Assembly: GCF_002836205.1 (NCBI RefSeq)
Contig: NZ_PJBE01000013.1
Location: forward strand, 2,108,001-2,172,000
Source of the DNA: Shewanella sp. Choline-02u-19
GTDB lineage: Bacteria > Pseudomonadota > Gammaproteobacteria > Enterobacterales > Shewanellaceae
Length of the DNA stretch: 64,000 nt
Reading direction: 5' to 3'
Shown: positions 43,593-52,040 of the stretch, piece after piece
Position numbering within the stretch: the first letter of the stretch is position 1
Layout: every line of letters starts with the position of its first letter
The notes under the pieces: generated by a model
What the model was told of the DNA's origin: nothing
Database searches by the model: none
What the model saw: only the letters and a program-made list of their open reading frames with translations
Translations under genes and position numbers: made by a program

Positions 43593-45878
43593 ATGATGAT
43601 AAATCGGTATAAATTAGCAGCAGCTGTGAAATCAGCAATCGGCATTAGCGCACTCTCTTTTGCGCTTGCGGGTTGTGGCAGTGATGGTGAAAATGGTGAA
43701 GATGGCAATAATGGTGAGATTGCATTGCACATTAACGATGTAACCGCAGTTAAAACCCAAGTTGAACTTGCCAGCTACGATGAAGCAAACTCCACCCTTA
43801 CAATAGAGTTTAACTTTACTAACCTAAACGGCGTTGCCGTTACCGGACTAGAGGAGCTAACCGATCCATTCCGCGTTAGCTTTGGTCGTATGGGAACGCG
43901 AGCAGAAGCATTTTTGCCTTACGAGATCACCGATTCAGAAGGTAATAGCAGCACTGTAGATTCACGTGCCGATGGTGAGCGTGAAATTTGGCTGTCATAT
44001 CGTAACAAGCAAAATGACACATTGGTCACTGGAACAGATAACTGGCGCCCGAACCGTAATTGCCAAGAAGGACTAGAATGTCTTGAGTATCTTGGTAGTG
44101 GTAAGTACCGCATTACAGCGCCCGATATCATTGATACTAAGAGCCTAGATTACGGTTACGATGCCACTCAGGTTCAAGGTGTATACCTAATGACCTATGG
44201 CGCTGGTGCCAATAAGGTTAAGCATGTTGAGTCATACTACTGGGAGCCAGCGACAGAGCAATCGGTTAGCTCACCTAAGTTAGTACTAGAAAGCCAAACG
44301 TGTACCAGCTGCCATGTTGGCGAAGACCACATCCGTCATGGTAACTATGGAAATACGGCCGATGGTTGCCTGTTCTGCCACACTGACTACACACAGTATT
44401 CTGGTGCAGGCACAGATGAAGAAGGTAATGAAGTTAACTTCACCGTCGATGGATCCATTAAAGGACTGGTTCACGCTATTCATACTGGTGCGACAGAAAG
44501 TGATCGTCGTGCATTAGGTAAGTTTGACACTGTCATTGGAAACGCCGCTAAAAACCCTGTTTTTGGCTATAAATATGACCGGACTACACAAGTTGATGAG
44601 GAAGGCAATCCGTTAAAGCCAATCAACTACCCTGCCGCTACCGCCAACTGCGAAAGCTGCCATGTGCAGTACACTGAAACAGCAGAAACACTGCCTGAAA
44701 ATGTAACGGTGCACGCGCTAGATTGGTTTAAAGATATGGATGCCGATAGCTGTCAAAGCTGTCACGGCGATTACCACTACGGTGGCCGTACTACAACTGA
44801 TGACAGTGGCACCGCATATATCGGTTGTGTCGATTGCCATACCTCAAACGATGGTAACACTCGCGGTGGCGCCTTCCGTCACTTCGCCGGACACGACAAA
44901 GAAAGTCGTGAATCTGCAATTGAAGCCGGTAAGCTCATCGAAACAAGCTACAGCAATATTGTGTGGAATACAGAGGTGGCAGAGCTTAGCTTCACCGTCA
45001 ACTTAATGATGGGTGAAGAAGTTGTTAGCGCTAGTTACGTACCTAGACTGACGATTTATGCCAATGCTGTTGATGCTGTTAAGCCGGACGCTTTTTTAGC
45101 ATCACGCGCTAGCAGCACTGTAACTGCAAATGACGATGGTAGTTTTAATGTTGTCGTTGATGCAACACCTGCTGGCTATACGTTACCAGCATTAGCTAAG
45201 GCGATTGACAATGGCGCAGACTTGGCGCTATCAGCAAGCTTCAGTGCCTGCTTCAAGAATAAAGCGTCAACCTTGGTTGAACTCGATTCTGAGGGCAACT
45301 GCAGTGGGATCCTTAGCGCCAATGCAGCAACAACTGAGTTCTTAAAGCTTGATGGTACTGCAGGGGTCGAACGTGCAAGTGCGGTAAATTATGACAACTG
45401 CGCAAGCTGTCACAACAATGACATGGTCGTTCGAAAAGGCGCTAGTCACTACCGAAACGCAGACCTTCACACTTGTGCACAGTGTCATGAAGCGGGTGAT
45501 TACAATAGCATGATCGTCCGAGTTCACGGTACATTCGGTAAAGCTCATGGTCGTGAAGATGTCCAGTCTTTAGTCGATACTAAAACCTGTACCGCTTGTC
45601 ACGATAATAGCGATTACAGCTTAGAGAATGCACGTTCAACACCAATGCGCTGGAACCGTAAAGACGAAACATTCTCTAGCCCACAAGCTGGGGTTTGTGC
45701 ATCGTGTCACGTATCTAGTAGCTACGATATCGGTGGCGGTAAAGATTCAGCCAAATCACACATCGAGGGGATGGGTGGCGTAGTAGCTGGCACTTATACA
45801 GAAGCGATGCTGAATAGCGAATCATGTCTAACATGTCATAATGCAGAAAAGGTCGCAGAGAACCACATGCTTAAATAA
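43593..45878 (+). CDS. OmcA-type outer-membrane decaheme lipoprotein, paralogue 1
   Basis: A predicted surface multiheme cytochrome, 761 residues, the largest of the set. Lipobox ALAGC (C28) followed by the Gly/Asp-rich GSDGENGEDGNNGE tether. Ten CXXCH sites: five before and five after a central beta domain, as in OmcA/UndA. I do not find an eleventh haem, which argues against classical undecaheme UndA. A CX5C pair (CQEGLEC) replaces the CEDC of OmcA in domain I, and domain III has a CX16C pair. The C-terminus CHNAEKVAENHMLK lacks any S/T-P-S/T motif. It has its own upstream control region and a downstream terminator, so it is likely expressed separately. Electron acceptor unknown. Confidence 0.88.
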   Translation: MMINRYKLAAAVKSAIGISALSFALAGCGSDGENGEDGNNGEIALHINDVTAVKTQVELASYDEANSTLTIEFNFTNLNGVAVTGLEELTDPFRVSFGRMGTRAEAFLPYEITDSEGNSSTVDSRADGEREIWLSYRNKQNDTLVTGTDNWRPNRNCQEGLECLEYLGSGKYRITAPDIIDTKSLDYGYDATQVQGVYLMTYGAGANKVKHVESYYWEPATEQSVSSPKLVLESQTCTSCHVGEDHIRHGNYGNTADGCLFCHTDYTQYSGAGTDEEGNEVNFTVDGSIKGLVHAIHTGATESDRRALGKFDTVIGNAAKNPVFGYKYDRTTQVDEEGNPLKPINYPAATANCESCHVQYTETAETLPENVTVHALDWFKDMDADSCQSCHGDYHYGGRTTTDDSGTAYIGCVDCHTSNDGNTRGGAFRHFAGHDKESRESAIEAGKLIETSYSNIVWNTEVAELSFTVNLMMGEEVVSASYVPRLTIYANAVDAVKPDAFLASRASSTVTANDDGSFNVVVDATPAGYTLPALAKAIDNGADLALSASFSACFKNKASTLVELDSEGNCSGILSANAATTEFLKLDGTAGVERASAVNYDNCASCHNNDMVVRKGASHYRNADLHTCAQCHEAGDYNSMIVRVHGTFGKAHGREDVQSLVDTKTCTACHDNSDYSLENARSTPMRWNRKDETFSSPQAGVCASCHVSSSYDIGGGKDSAKSHIEGMGGVVAGTYTEAMLNSESCLTCHNAEKVAENHMLK

Positions 45879-45937
45879 TTTAAGTATGTTGACACCGACT
45901 AACACTCTCAAAAAGTGGTAGAAGGTACTACAAATAC

Positions 45938-45970
45938 AAAGGATGAGGAACTCGCTTTCTCATCCTTTTT
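45938..45970 (+). terminator. Terminator of OmcA-type paralogue 1
   Basis: AAAGGATGAG/CTCATCCTTT stem with an eleven-base loop and T7. Confidence 0.92.
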
Positions 45971-46177
45971 TTATTTTTAAGCTACTATTTTGCTCCTATT
46001 AAAAATCCACCTCAGTAACACTTTATTTATTTGGTGACAGCGACTTAAATACTGTTACTACATCCAACACCAAACCAACAGAGCATCAACATTCCGCCTT
46101 TTTAGGTCGCCTCATTCTTAATCAAAAATTAAAATAGTCCTAAAAACGCACTTTTTTGTATACCCCTAAAGAAATAG

Positions 46178-46193
46178 TCAGATCTTAATCACA
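46178..46193. promoter_or_regulatory. Candidate CRP site
   Basis: TCAGATCTTAATCACA matches 12 of 16 CRP core bases; about 155 bp before the ATG. A weaker relative, AGATCCACGTCACA, stands at the matching place before mtrC (48752-48765). Confidence 0.45.
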
Positions 46194-46322
46194 TAAAGCG
46201 GCTAAAACACCTGCTAAAAACCTCCCGCTTCGTTAGCCTTAGAGATGGAAATAAAATTCCGCACACTAATTGTGGGTTAATGAGATTTGTTCTCAACTTA
46301 TATCTATTTTGGTGATGATTAA

Positions 46323-46338
46323 AAAACTATTGCAGGGA
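46323..46338 (+). promoter_or_regulatory. Conserved leader/ribosome-site motif, copy 2
   Basis: AAAACTATTGCAGGGA, five bases before the ATG pair; a two-base variant of the motif at 43572 and 48906. Confidence 0.7.
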
Positions 46339-46343
46339 CAAAA

Positions 46344-48569
46344 ATGATGAAATTTTTCAACTTAAGCGCAACTTCAAAAGCGCTACTGACAGCCGGAGTG
46401 CTTTCACTAGCAGTTTCTGGTTGTGGTGGTGATGATGGTAAAACTGGCGAAGACGGAAAGCCAGGTCCAGTTGGCACACCTATCGGGTCAGTGTCACATG
46501 TACAAGCTGATATTACTTCAGCTAGCGTAAGCGAAGACGGTTTCTTAACCTTAAATTTCGATTTGGCTGATGCCAACGGCGCAGCTGTATTTGGTTTACA
46601 ACAATCAGATGTAGGTACAGTTTCATTCGGCCGTGTGGGTACTGAAGATGAAGTAGCTGGCACCGATATTGAGGGTTCACCAAGAGATATTTGGTTGAGC
46701 TACTTCAACAAAGACAAAGGTGAAGGTTACTTTACGGGCTCTTCATACTTCAAAGGTAAAAACTGTGAAGACTGCTTAGCCGACAACGGTGATGGTAGCT
46801 ACACACTAGTATTAAACCAAGCCATTGATACTTTGGGTAAATATGCCTACTCTCCAGACGCCACTAATGGTGTTTACCTAAGTGTTAAATCTGCTAACGA
46901 CGCAGGCGCAAATCTAGTTAACAATACTTTCTACTATTGGCAACCAAGTTCAGATACTGAACAAGCTAGACCAAAAGCAGTTATCGCTAACGAAACCTGT
47001 CAATCTTGTCATCGTCCAGGTCAAGACGGCACACTCGCGAAGCACGGCGGTAGAAACGTCACTTTAGAATCTTGTACTTTCTGTCATGCCGATTACAACT
47101 CGTACATGAAAGATGAAAAAGATGAAGCTGGCAACGTTACTGGTTCTGTCGAATTTGACGGTTCAATTAAAGCAATGGCTCACGATATCCATAGCCATTC
47201 TTTCTATGCAGATAATGGTATTTATCCACAAATCGCATCGAATTGCCAAACTTGTCACCAACCAGACGAAAATGTCGCAATGGCTGATGCATGGAAAGCT
47301 GATTTAGATACGGCAACTTGTATGAGCTGCCACAACAGTCCATATGCAGTGCCAAGCTGGCACTGGGATTCTGAAAATGATCAGATAGCAGAAAGCAAAG
47401 CAAACTGTGTATCTTGCCATAATGACCCAGATGGTCAACGTGGTGCAGAATCTGCTCACTACCTAAAAAATACTACCGCGCAAGCAGCTGAAACTAAAGT
47501 AACGTTCAACAGCATGACTTACAGTGCAGCGACTAAAACTGTTACTGCAAACATGACTGTCACCAACGGTGATAACACTATTACTTTAGCGCAAATTGAC
47601 CCAACTCCATATAAATATGGCGGATCTACAAGTGCTATCGTATTTAACGGTGTAGTCAATGATGACTTTATCGTTAACTATCAGAAAGTAGGTTACAACC
47701 TATTTACCGAAGGTGCAGATAACACCATCGACATTACTATTCCTGATGTATCTTTGATGCAAGATGGTGATGATTCTCATAACTTCTTCAAAGTTGAAGA
47801 CGTGATGAATACTGCCGATGTTACTGTTGCTCTTAGCAGCCAGATCCACGTTTGTTTTGACAGTAAAGGTACTGTAGAAGACTGTGATGTGAGTGATGAC
47901 GGTAAAACGGCATCAAACTCAGGTCCATATGCAGTTTCAGACACCGCTTACTTCAACGTAGCAGGAACTGTAGTTGACTCATCTCCACGTACTCAACATG
48001 CAGAAATGGTCGCTTGTCAGCAATGTCACACCACTGATATTAAGCATCGTTTCAGTAATGACATGGATGGTTGTGCAAGCTGCCACAACGGTACACGTGA
48101 TAGAAAGACTTCTAGCTCTAACTTAGCGGTTATCGTACATAGCAAGCATTACCTTTATGACAGCTCAGGAGATCTCTTCTTCAAGAAGACTGAGTGTCAA
48201 TCTTGCCACGGTGAAGATGGTTACTCACTAAGCAAAATAGTCAGCGATGCTACACCAGTTGCTTTTGGTAAAGTAACAACAGGTGTTGATGCCGACGGTA
48301 AGCCAGTTTATGGGGATGAGCAACTTGTAGTCTCTCCACAAACAGCAGCGTGTGTTAGTTGTCACGTAGCGCCATATGGCTTGAACACTTCTACAGCTTC
48401 TCATATCCAGTCTATGGGCGGAATATTATTAGAAGAAGGTGTTGCGCTTACAACATTGGGTATCCCTGCATCAGAATACGAACTGTTAAATGTTCAAGAA
48501 ACTTGTTCAACTTGTCACAATGACAGTCAGCTACTTGAAGCACATGCAAACTGGGGCAGCAGCCACTAG
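46344..48569 (+). CDS. OmcA-type outer-membrane decaheme lipoprotein, paralogue 2
   Basis: A predicted surface multiheme cytochrome, 741 residues. Lipobox AVSGC (C27), then GGDDGKTGEDGKPGP. Ten CXXCH sites in two groups of five: CQSCH, CTFCH, CQTCH, CMSCH, CVSCH and CQQCH, CASCH, CQSCH, CVSCH, CSTCH. Domain I keeps CEDC with a NGDGSYT segment as in OmcA; domain III has a short CX9C pair (CFDSKGTVEDC). The C-terminal CHNDSQLLEAHANWG aligns with the OmcA end but carries N-D-S where the mineral-binding T-P-S would be. Own promoter region and terminator. Whether it docks on MtrAB or MtrDE cannot be told. Confidence 0.88.
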   Translation: MMKFFNLSATSKALLTAGVLSLAVSGCGGDDGKTGEDGKPGPVGTPIGSVSHVQADITSASVSEDGFLTLNFDLADANGAAVFGLQQSDVGTVSFGRVGTEDEVAGTDIEGSPRDIWLSYFNKDKGEGYFTGSSYFKGKNCEDCLADNGDGSYTLVLNQAIDTLGKYAYSPDATNGVYLSVKSANDAGANLVNNTFYYWQPSSDTEQARPKAVIANETCQSCHRPGQDGTLAKHGGRNVTLESCTFCHADYNSYMKDEKDEAGNVTGSVEFDGSIKAMAHDIHSHSFYADNGIYPQIASNCQTCHQPDENVAMADAWKADLDTATCMSCHNSPYAVPSWHWDSENDQIAESKANCVSCHNDPDGQRGAESAHYLKNTTAQAAETKVTFNSMTYSAATKTVTANMTVTNGDNTITLAQIDPTPYKYGGSTSAIVFNGVVNDDFIVNYQKVGYNLFTEGADNTIDITIPDVSLMQDGDDSHNFFKVEDVMNTADVTVALSSQIHVCFDSKGTVEDCDVSDDGKTASNSGPYAVSDTAYFNVAGTVVDSSPRTQHAEMVACQQCHTTDIKHRFSNDMDGCASCHNGTRDRKTSSSNLAVIVHSKHYLYDSSGDLFFKKTECQSCHGEDGYSLSKIVSDATPVAFGKVTTGVDADGKPVYGDEQLVVSPQTAACVSCHVAPYGLNTSTASHIQSMGGILLEEGVALTTLGIPASEYELLNVQETCSTCHNDSQLLEAHANWGSSH

Positions 48570-48602
48570 TTTAAACGTGAATATGTAAACTGAAATACCA
48601 CT

Positions 48603-48630
48603 AAAAAGGGAGGCTTAGCCTCCCTTTTTT
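48603..48630 (+). terminator. Terminator of OmcA-type paralogue 2
   Basis: GGGAGGC/GCCTCCC stem with TTA loop, A5 and T6 flanks. Confidence 0.93.
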
Positions 48631-48925
48631 AATGAGAGTCATTCTCACATCATCAATACTCATTTTATTACATATTTCGGATATTTATCGCGCATTTATT
48701 GATATTGATTCGGCTTTAGCAACCCTCACCAATACCTCTTTAGAAATAGAAAGATCCACGTCACACATTGGCACCTGCTATGCAGATTTTCGCCTTGCAT
48801 TACGTTAGCCTTTCATTGGGGAATCTTATTTCCAGCATTGACTTAAACGGCAATTAAAAAATTACAGTCGGTCTACATAATCGGACCACACGTTTAGGCA
48901 GTGCCAAAACCTATGCAGGGAAAAA
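48631..48925. other. Control region of mtrCAB
   Basis: About 295 bp without a gene. It repeats, in order, AGATC..TCACA (48752-48765), CACCTGCTA (48772-48780) and CGTTAGCCTT (48803-48812), as before the third OmcA-type gene, with indels between blocks. The mtrCAB promoter should lie here. Confidence 0.6.
48906..48921 (+). promoter_or_regulatory. Conserved leader/ribosome-site motif, copy 3
   Basis: AAAACCTATGCAGGGA, identical to the copy at 43572, four bases before the mtrC ATG. Confidence 0.7.
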
Positions 48926-50932
48926 ATGATGAACGTAAATAAATCTAAAATTGCGCTGCTCCTAGCAGCAAGCGCTGTATCAATGGCCTTAACCGGCTGT
49001 GGCGGCGATGATGGTACTGACGGTAATCCTGGCAACCCAGGTGGCCCAGCAGCTGACTACATCAACACACTAAACCTAAAGGTCACTGATGTGACTTATA
49101 ATGACGGTGTGCCAACAATCAATGTCTTCGCAACCAATGAAGACGACCTACCCGTTGTTGGTCTTAAAGCTCTTGAAGTGAAAAATGTAGATCAACTTAT
49201 CCCTCAGGGCGCTACTGGTGCGGGTAATAGTGCACAGTGGCAGAGGATTGGAAACCAAAAAGAGTTTATTGACCTAAAAAATGGTAACTACACTTTCACT
49301 ATCGATGTTGTAGGTTATAACGCTGAATTAACTCAACGTTACAACGTTATCGCCAGTGCTTCGACACTGCAAGATGGCGTCACATCCGTGCCGCGTACAG
49401 AGCTGTCACAAGACTTCTCTGGTGAAGGTTATGAGCCGCTTTACACTAAGAACATTGTTTCTCAGAAAGCCTGTGCGAAATGCCACGCTGAAGGTGAGCC
49501 GCTGACTCGCAGACATAGCACGTATATCAACCAAGAAACCTGTGCGACATGCCATGTTCCAGGTAGCTATGGTATGTCAGAAGAGAAAGAGTGGAATCAC
49601 CTGATCCACAATATTCACAACTCCAATAAGAGCTTCGAAAGCAGAGGCTACATCTTTGATGGGGTAAAAGCTGAAAGTCTGATACAAAACGACTGTCAAA
49701 CTTGTCACGTTGCGCCAGAAGAAGATAGTGGCGAGCTAACGGAATGGGGCAACTGGTCAAGTATGCCGACCATGCAAACCTGTACAAGCTGTCACACTGG
49801 TATCGATTTTGTCGCAGGTAAAGGTCACTCACAACAGGCTGACAACTCAAACTGTGTTGCTTGTCATAATGCAAGCTGGACTGAAGAGCTACACACTAGC
49901 AGCTTCGGTGACACTAAAGCGCTAATCGACACTTACGGCATCAACGTTGCGTCTACAATTGATAGCACAACTCAAGCGGCAACAATTAGTATTCAAGTTG
50001 TTGACTCTAGTGGCGCTGAAGTTGATATCAGCACCATCCTGCCAATGGTGCAGCGTTTTGAAGTTATCACTAACGTCGGTCCAAACAACGTAACCCTAGG
50101 TTACGGTGGCAAAGACTCTATCAATGCGATTAAGAACGGTGTTGTTGATACTAATGCCGCTATCGAAGATGGTAAGTTAGTCTACTCAACAACTAAAGAC
50201 CTTAAGCTTGGCGCTGTTGGCGCTGACGACGAAACAGCCTTCACCTTTGTTGGTTGGGCTATGTGCTCTGCTGACGGCGAATTTGTTAAATGTGATGATC
50301 CTGATTTCGATGGTAATGACACTGACAAATACACAGGTATGAAAGCCGATCTTGCTTTCGCTACCCTTTCTGGTGAAGCGCCAAGTATGCGTCACGTTGA
50401 CTCTGTTAACTTTAGCGCATGTGCAACATGTCATAGTGCTGAGTTCCAAGTCCACAAAGGTGGTCACCATGCTGGTTTCGTTATGTCAGAGCAACTTTCT
50501 CATAGCAAAGATGCTAACGACCAACCGATCATCGGTGTAGATGCTTGTGCAGCTTGCCACACTCCAGACGGTACCTATGCTGGCGGTGTAAACATGGGTG
50601 CATTGGAGACTAAACTCCATAAGACTCACAGCCAAGGTGATTACGCGGTAATCCCAGGAATGAACTGTGACCAGTGTCATAACGATTTCAACCGTGATGC
50701 CTTTAAGAAAAAAGGCGCGATTGCAACTGCTGGTGGTCAATACACTACGCCTATCGCGGCAACTTGTGCTTCTTGCCACAGCTACAACATGGACAAGTTC
50801 AAGACACACGTTGAAGGTCAAGGTGCATTAGTCAACGTATCTAAAGAGGAAGCGACGAACGCTGCTCAACTAGAAACGTGTTTCTACTGCCATGCGCCAA
50901 CTCCAGCGGATCACACTGCGGTTAAGATGTAA
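48926..50932 (+). CDS. mtrC: Outer-membrane decaheme lipoprotein MtrC
   Basis: The main extracellular terminal reductase of the MtrCAB conduit, reducing metals and flavins. 668 residues; lipobox ALTGC (C25) followed by GGDDGTDGNPGNPGGP. Ten CXXCH sites, two groups of five. Domain III carries the CX8C disulfide (CSADGEFVKC) known in MtrC and MtrF, which separates it from the OmcA types with longer loops. First gene of mtrCAB; mtrA follows after 105 bp with an intervening hairpin. Confidence 0.93.
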   Translation: MMNVNKSKIALLLAASAVSMALTGCGGDDGTDGNPGNPGGPAADYINTLNLKVTDVTYNDGVPTINVFATNEDDLPVVGLKALEVKNVDQLIPQGATGAGNSAQWQRIGNQKEFIDLKNGNYTFTIDVVGYNAELTQRYNVIASASTLQDGVTSVPRTELSQDFSGEGYEPLYTKNIVSQKACAKCHAEGEPLTRRHSTYINQETCATCHVPGSYGMSEEKEWNHLIHNIHNSNKSFESRGYIFDGVKAESLIQNDCQTCHVAPEEDSGELTEWGNWSSMPTMQTCTSCHTGIDFVAGKGHSQQADNSNCVACHNASWTEELHTSSFGDTKALIDTYGINVASTIDSTTQAATISIQVVDSSGAEVDISTILPMVQRFEVITNVGPNNVTLGYGGKDSINAIKNGVVDTNAAIEDGKLVYSTTKDLKLGAVGADDETAFTFVGWAMCSADGEFVKCDDPDFDGNDTDKYTGMKADLAFATLSGEAPSMRHVDSVNFSACATCHSAEFQVHKGGHHAGFVMSEQLSHSKDANDQPIIGVDACAACHTPDGTYAGGVNMGALETKLHKTHSQGDYAVIPGMNCDQCHNDFNRDAFKKKGAIATAGGQYTTPIAATCASCHSYNMDKFKTHVEGQGALVNVSKEEATNAAQLETCFYCHAPTPADHTAVKM

Positions 50933-50980
50933 TTTGTACACCACTTAAAACAACTTTGAAAATTAAAAAGTGTTGAAATC

Positions 50981-51000
50981 GGGGGGGAGTCCTCTCCCCC
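50981..51000 (+). terminator. G/C hairpin between mtrC and mtrA
   Basis: GGGGGGGA/TCTCCCCC, an eight-pair stem with one G-T pair and a GTCC loop. No U-tract follows, so attenuation or 3'-end protection of mtrC mRNA is more likely than full termination. Confidence 0.55.
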
Positions 51001-51037
51001 ACTTTCACTAAGTTTGTGCAAGTTTAGGAAATCGATT

Positions 51038-52027
51038 ATGAAGATCACCAAGAAACTAAAAACCTTACTTCCAGCGCTATTAGCATCGGCAGTACTTTCA
51101 CTTAGCTTTGCTCACACTGCAATGGCTTCTAAGTGGGATGCGAAGATGAGCCCTGATGAAGTTGAAGCCACACTCGACAAGAAATTCGCCGAAGGCAAAT
51201 ACTCGCCAAAAGGCGCAGACTCTTGCCTTATGTGTCACAAGAAGTCAGAAAAAGTCATGGCCATCTTTGACGGTGTTCACGGTTCTATAGACTCAAGTAA
51301 AAGTCCGATGGCAGGCCTTCAATGCGAAGCGTGTCACGGCCCAATGGGTAAACATAACCGTGGCGGCAACGAGCCGATGATCGCTTTTGGTCCAGACTCT
51401 ACGCTAATTGCTGAAAAGCAAAACAGTGTTTGTATGAGTTGTCACAAAGATGACAAGCGTATGGATTGGAATGGTGGACACCATGACAATGCTGATATTG
51501 CTTGTGCTTCTTGTCACTCAATTCATGCAGCCAAAGATCCAGTATTATCAAAAAATACTGAAATGGAAGTCTGTACTAGCTGTCATACCAAACAGAAAGC
51601 CGACATGAACAAACGCTCAAGCCACCCAATGAAATGGGCCCAAATGGTCTGTAGCGATTGCCATAACCCACATGGATCAATGAGTGATTCAGATCTCGTT
51701 AAGCCTAGCGTTAACGAAACCTGTTACTCATGCCACGCAGAGAAACGTGGCCCAAAATTGTGGGAGCATGCACCCGTTACTGAGAATTGTGTTACTTGTC
51801 ACAACCCTCACGGCAGTGTAAATGAAGGCATGTTAAAAACGCGTGCTCCGCAACTGTGTCAACAATGTCATGCCAGCGATGGCCATGAAAGCAGAGCTTA
51901 CATGGGCAATACAGGACAAGGTTCGAGTGTCGGCGATAATGCCTTTACTGGTGGCCGCAGCTGTCTAAACTGTCATAACCAGATCCATGGTTCAAACCAT
52001 CCATCTGGCAAGCTGTTCCAGCGCTAA
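51038..52027 (+). CDS. mtrA: Periplasmic decaheme c-type cytochrome MtrA
   Basis: Conducts electrons through the MtrB barrel to MtrC. About 329 residues from ATG 51038 (AGGAA seven bases before); an in-frame TTG further up is not supported. Signal peptide ends AMA-SK near residue 30. Ten CXXCH sites: CLMCH, CEACH, CMSCH, CASCH, CTSCH, CSDCH, CYSCH, CVTCH, CQQCH, CLNCH. mtrB begins 13 bp later. Confidence 0.94.
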   Translation: MKITKKLKTLLPALLASAVLSLSFAHTAMASKWDAKMSPDEVEATLDKKFAEGKYSPKGADSCLMCHKKSEKVMAIFDGVHGSIDSSKSPMAGLQCEACHGPMGKHNRGGNEPMIAFGPDSTLIAEKQNSVCMSCHKDDKRMDWNGGHHDNADIACASCHSIHAAKDPVLSKNTEMEVCTSCHTKQKADMNKRSSHPMKWAQMVCSDCHNPHGSMSDSDLVKPSVNETCYSCHAEKRGPKLWEHAPVTENCVTCHNPHGSVNEGMLKTRAPQLCQQCHASDGHESRAYMGNTGQGSSVGDNAFTGGRSCLNCHNQIHGSNHPSGKLFQR

Positions 52028-52040
52028 CGGAGACGAGAAG

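Larger units (their letters stand above)
45971..46343. other. Control region of the third OmcA-type gene
   Basis: About 370 bp, no gene. It holds a CRP-like site (46178-46193) and short blocks, CACCTGCTA (46208-46216) and CGTTAGCCTT (46231-46240), that recur in the same order before mtrC. Confidence 0.6.

Noticed and set aside
43593..48569. Naming one of the paralogues undA
   Set aside because: UndA is described with eleven haems; I count ten CXXCH in each. Without alignment the name would be a guess.
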